From contig RKSK01000058.1 of the NCBI GenBank assembly GCA_007570915.1, positions 1 to 5,594 on the forward strand: a stretch of DNA of 5,594 nucleotides. The letters run 5' to 3'. Positions 4,869-5,594 of the stretch are shown piece after piece (within the stretch, counting starts at the first letter, position 1; every line of letters begins with the position of its first letter). The DNA is from Cenarchaeum sp. (GTDB lineage: Archaea > Thermoproteota > Nitrososphaeria > Nitrososphaerales > Nitrosopumilaceae). The position numbers and the translations under genes are program-made. Below the pieces are notes generated by a model. That model saw only the letters and a list, made by a program, of their open reading frames with translations, did no database searches and was not told the DNA's origin.

Positions 4869-5591
4869 GTGCGAGAGATCGTCGTCCACGACTGGCAGGC
4901 CGGCGCGGGCGTCGACGTCGCGCGCCTCGCGGCGTTTTTGGGGGGGACGCTCGGCGTGGCCCACTCGTCGGTCCCCGGCGGGGCCGCGGTGCGCCCCGGC
5001 GGGCGGGGCCGCGCGCTCGAGGCGTGCCGCGTGCATGACACGCGGCGGCCGTTCTGGCAGCAGCGCGGCGGCGCGCGCCGCGGCGGCGCGCTCGAGCTGT
5101 ACGACGGCCACGAGCTCCTCGCGATCGCGCTAGGCGCAGCCGGCCCCGGCGCGTCGCCGCGCGGGGCGCTGCACATCATGGTGACGGACCTCCTCGTCGG
5201 GACGTACGACGAGGGCGACGCGCGCTACCACGCGCGCCCCGTCGTGGCCTCCAACCCGTCAATCCTCTCGACTGCGTCGGCCGTCTGGGGGCCGGCCCGC
5301 TCGGTCCGCTACTATGCCGAGATTGCCGAGGCCCGCGCCGGCGGCGGCGACGTGGCCGCAGTCGAGGACGCCCACGCGGGAGAGCACCTGCGCGAGGGCG
5401 ACGCGAGGATGCGCGCGGCGATCGAGGGGTACGCGCTGCAGGCGGCAATGTACGCGCTGACCGGCGAGGCGTTCTGCGCCGACTCGCAATGCCGCCTGCA
5501 CGACGCGCACCGGCAGGAGGGCGTCCTCTCGGTGGTCGCCTCGCCTGCCCTCTGCGCGCCCCACGCGGCGGCGATCGGCGGCTTGACTTAA
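4869..5591 (+). CDS. DUF6775-like putative metallopeptidase, co-transcribed with thi4
   Basis: A 240-residue protein resembling, from memory, an archaeal family labelled DUF6775 putative metallopeptidase; the name is less certain than the resemblance. Matching blocks: an N-terminal MREIVVHD strand; LHIMVTDLLVGTYDEGD (101-117) followed by RYHARPVVASNPSILST (119-135); GYALQAAMYALTGEAFC (187-203); then CRLHDAHRQEGV (208-219). Candidate metal ligands cluster at the C-terminus: C203, C208, H211, H214, and C229-x2-H232. As I recall, relatives have HWQEE where this has HRQEG, so a catalytic residue may be altered. No signal peptide or membrane segment is seen, so it should be cytoplasmic. The GTG start matches the family N-terminus and lies three bases after the thi4 stop, indicating co-transcription. 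Function is unproven. Confidence 0.8.
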   Translation: MREIVVHDWQAGAGVDVARLAAFLGGTLGVAHSSVPGGAAVRPGGRGRALEACRVHDTRRPFWQQRGGARRGGALELYDGHELLAIALGAAGPGASPRGALHIMVTDLLVGTYDEGDARYHARPVVASNPSILSTASAVWGPARSVRYYAEIAEARAGGGDVAAVEDAHAGEHLREGDARMRAAIEGYALQAAMYALTGEAFCADSQCRLHDAHRQEGVLSVVASPALCAPHAAAIGGLT

Positions 5592-5594
5592 ATC

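Noticed and set aside
4413..5111. 232-codon minus-strand open frame across the thi4 end and next gene
   Set aside because: Antisense to Thi4 residues including the conserved GPTFGSMLFSG block; the translation shows no family features.

Overview
The window looks archaeal and most likely comes from a Thaumarchaeota/Nitrososphaeria-type genome. It carries archaeal ribosomal proteins S24e and S27ae in tandem, an archaeal-class cofactor-independent phosphoglycerate mutase, a Thi4-type thiazole synthase, and proteins I recognise only as archaeal conserved families (a DUF309 protein and a DUF6775-like putative metallopeptidase). TATA boxes stand out as AT islands, and most lie 27-30 bases from a start codon, the layout of leaderless archaeal transcripts. 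Hand counts on several lines give about 70% G+C, which is high for this group. A sponge-symbiont (Cenarchaeum-like) lineage is one possibility, but that is inference.

Layout, left to right. (1) 5-577 (+): conserved protein with an HEFLH zincin-like motif; its true start may lie outside the window. (2) 571-744 and 744-1160 (-): S27ae and S24e as a two-gene operon (S24e first, TGATG junction), meeting gene 1 tail to tail with a 7-base overlap. (3) 1161-1225: a 65-base divergent promoter. (4) 1226-1810 (+): DUF309 protein, overlapping tail to tail by 41 bases with (5) 1770-3053 (-): ApgM phosphoglycerate mutase. (6) 3112-3954 (-): solitary beta-type DNA methyltransferase. (7) 3955-4049: a second divergent promoter. 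(8) 4050-4865 (+): Thi4 thiazole synthase, followed after 3 bases by (9) 4869-5591 (+): DUF6775-like protein. Almost every base is coding or core promoter; no tRNA, rRNA, CRISPR array, insertion sequence or riboswitch was seen.

The genes are mostly housekeeping: translation (S24e, S27ae), central carbon metabolism (ApgM), thiamine synthesis (Thi4) and DNA modification. Two things merit a closer look. First, the TATA-to-start intervals of S24e and thi4 are filled by 24-base, CG-only inverted repeats identical at 23 of 24 positions. Second, thi4, which has a cysteine where the suicide-type enzymes have their sulfur-donating cysteine, is coupled to a putative metallopeptidase gene.
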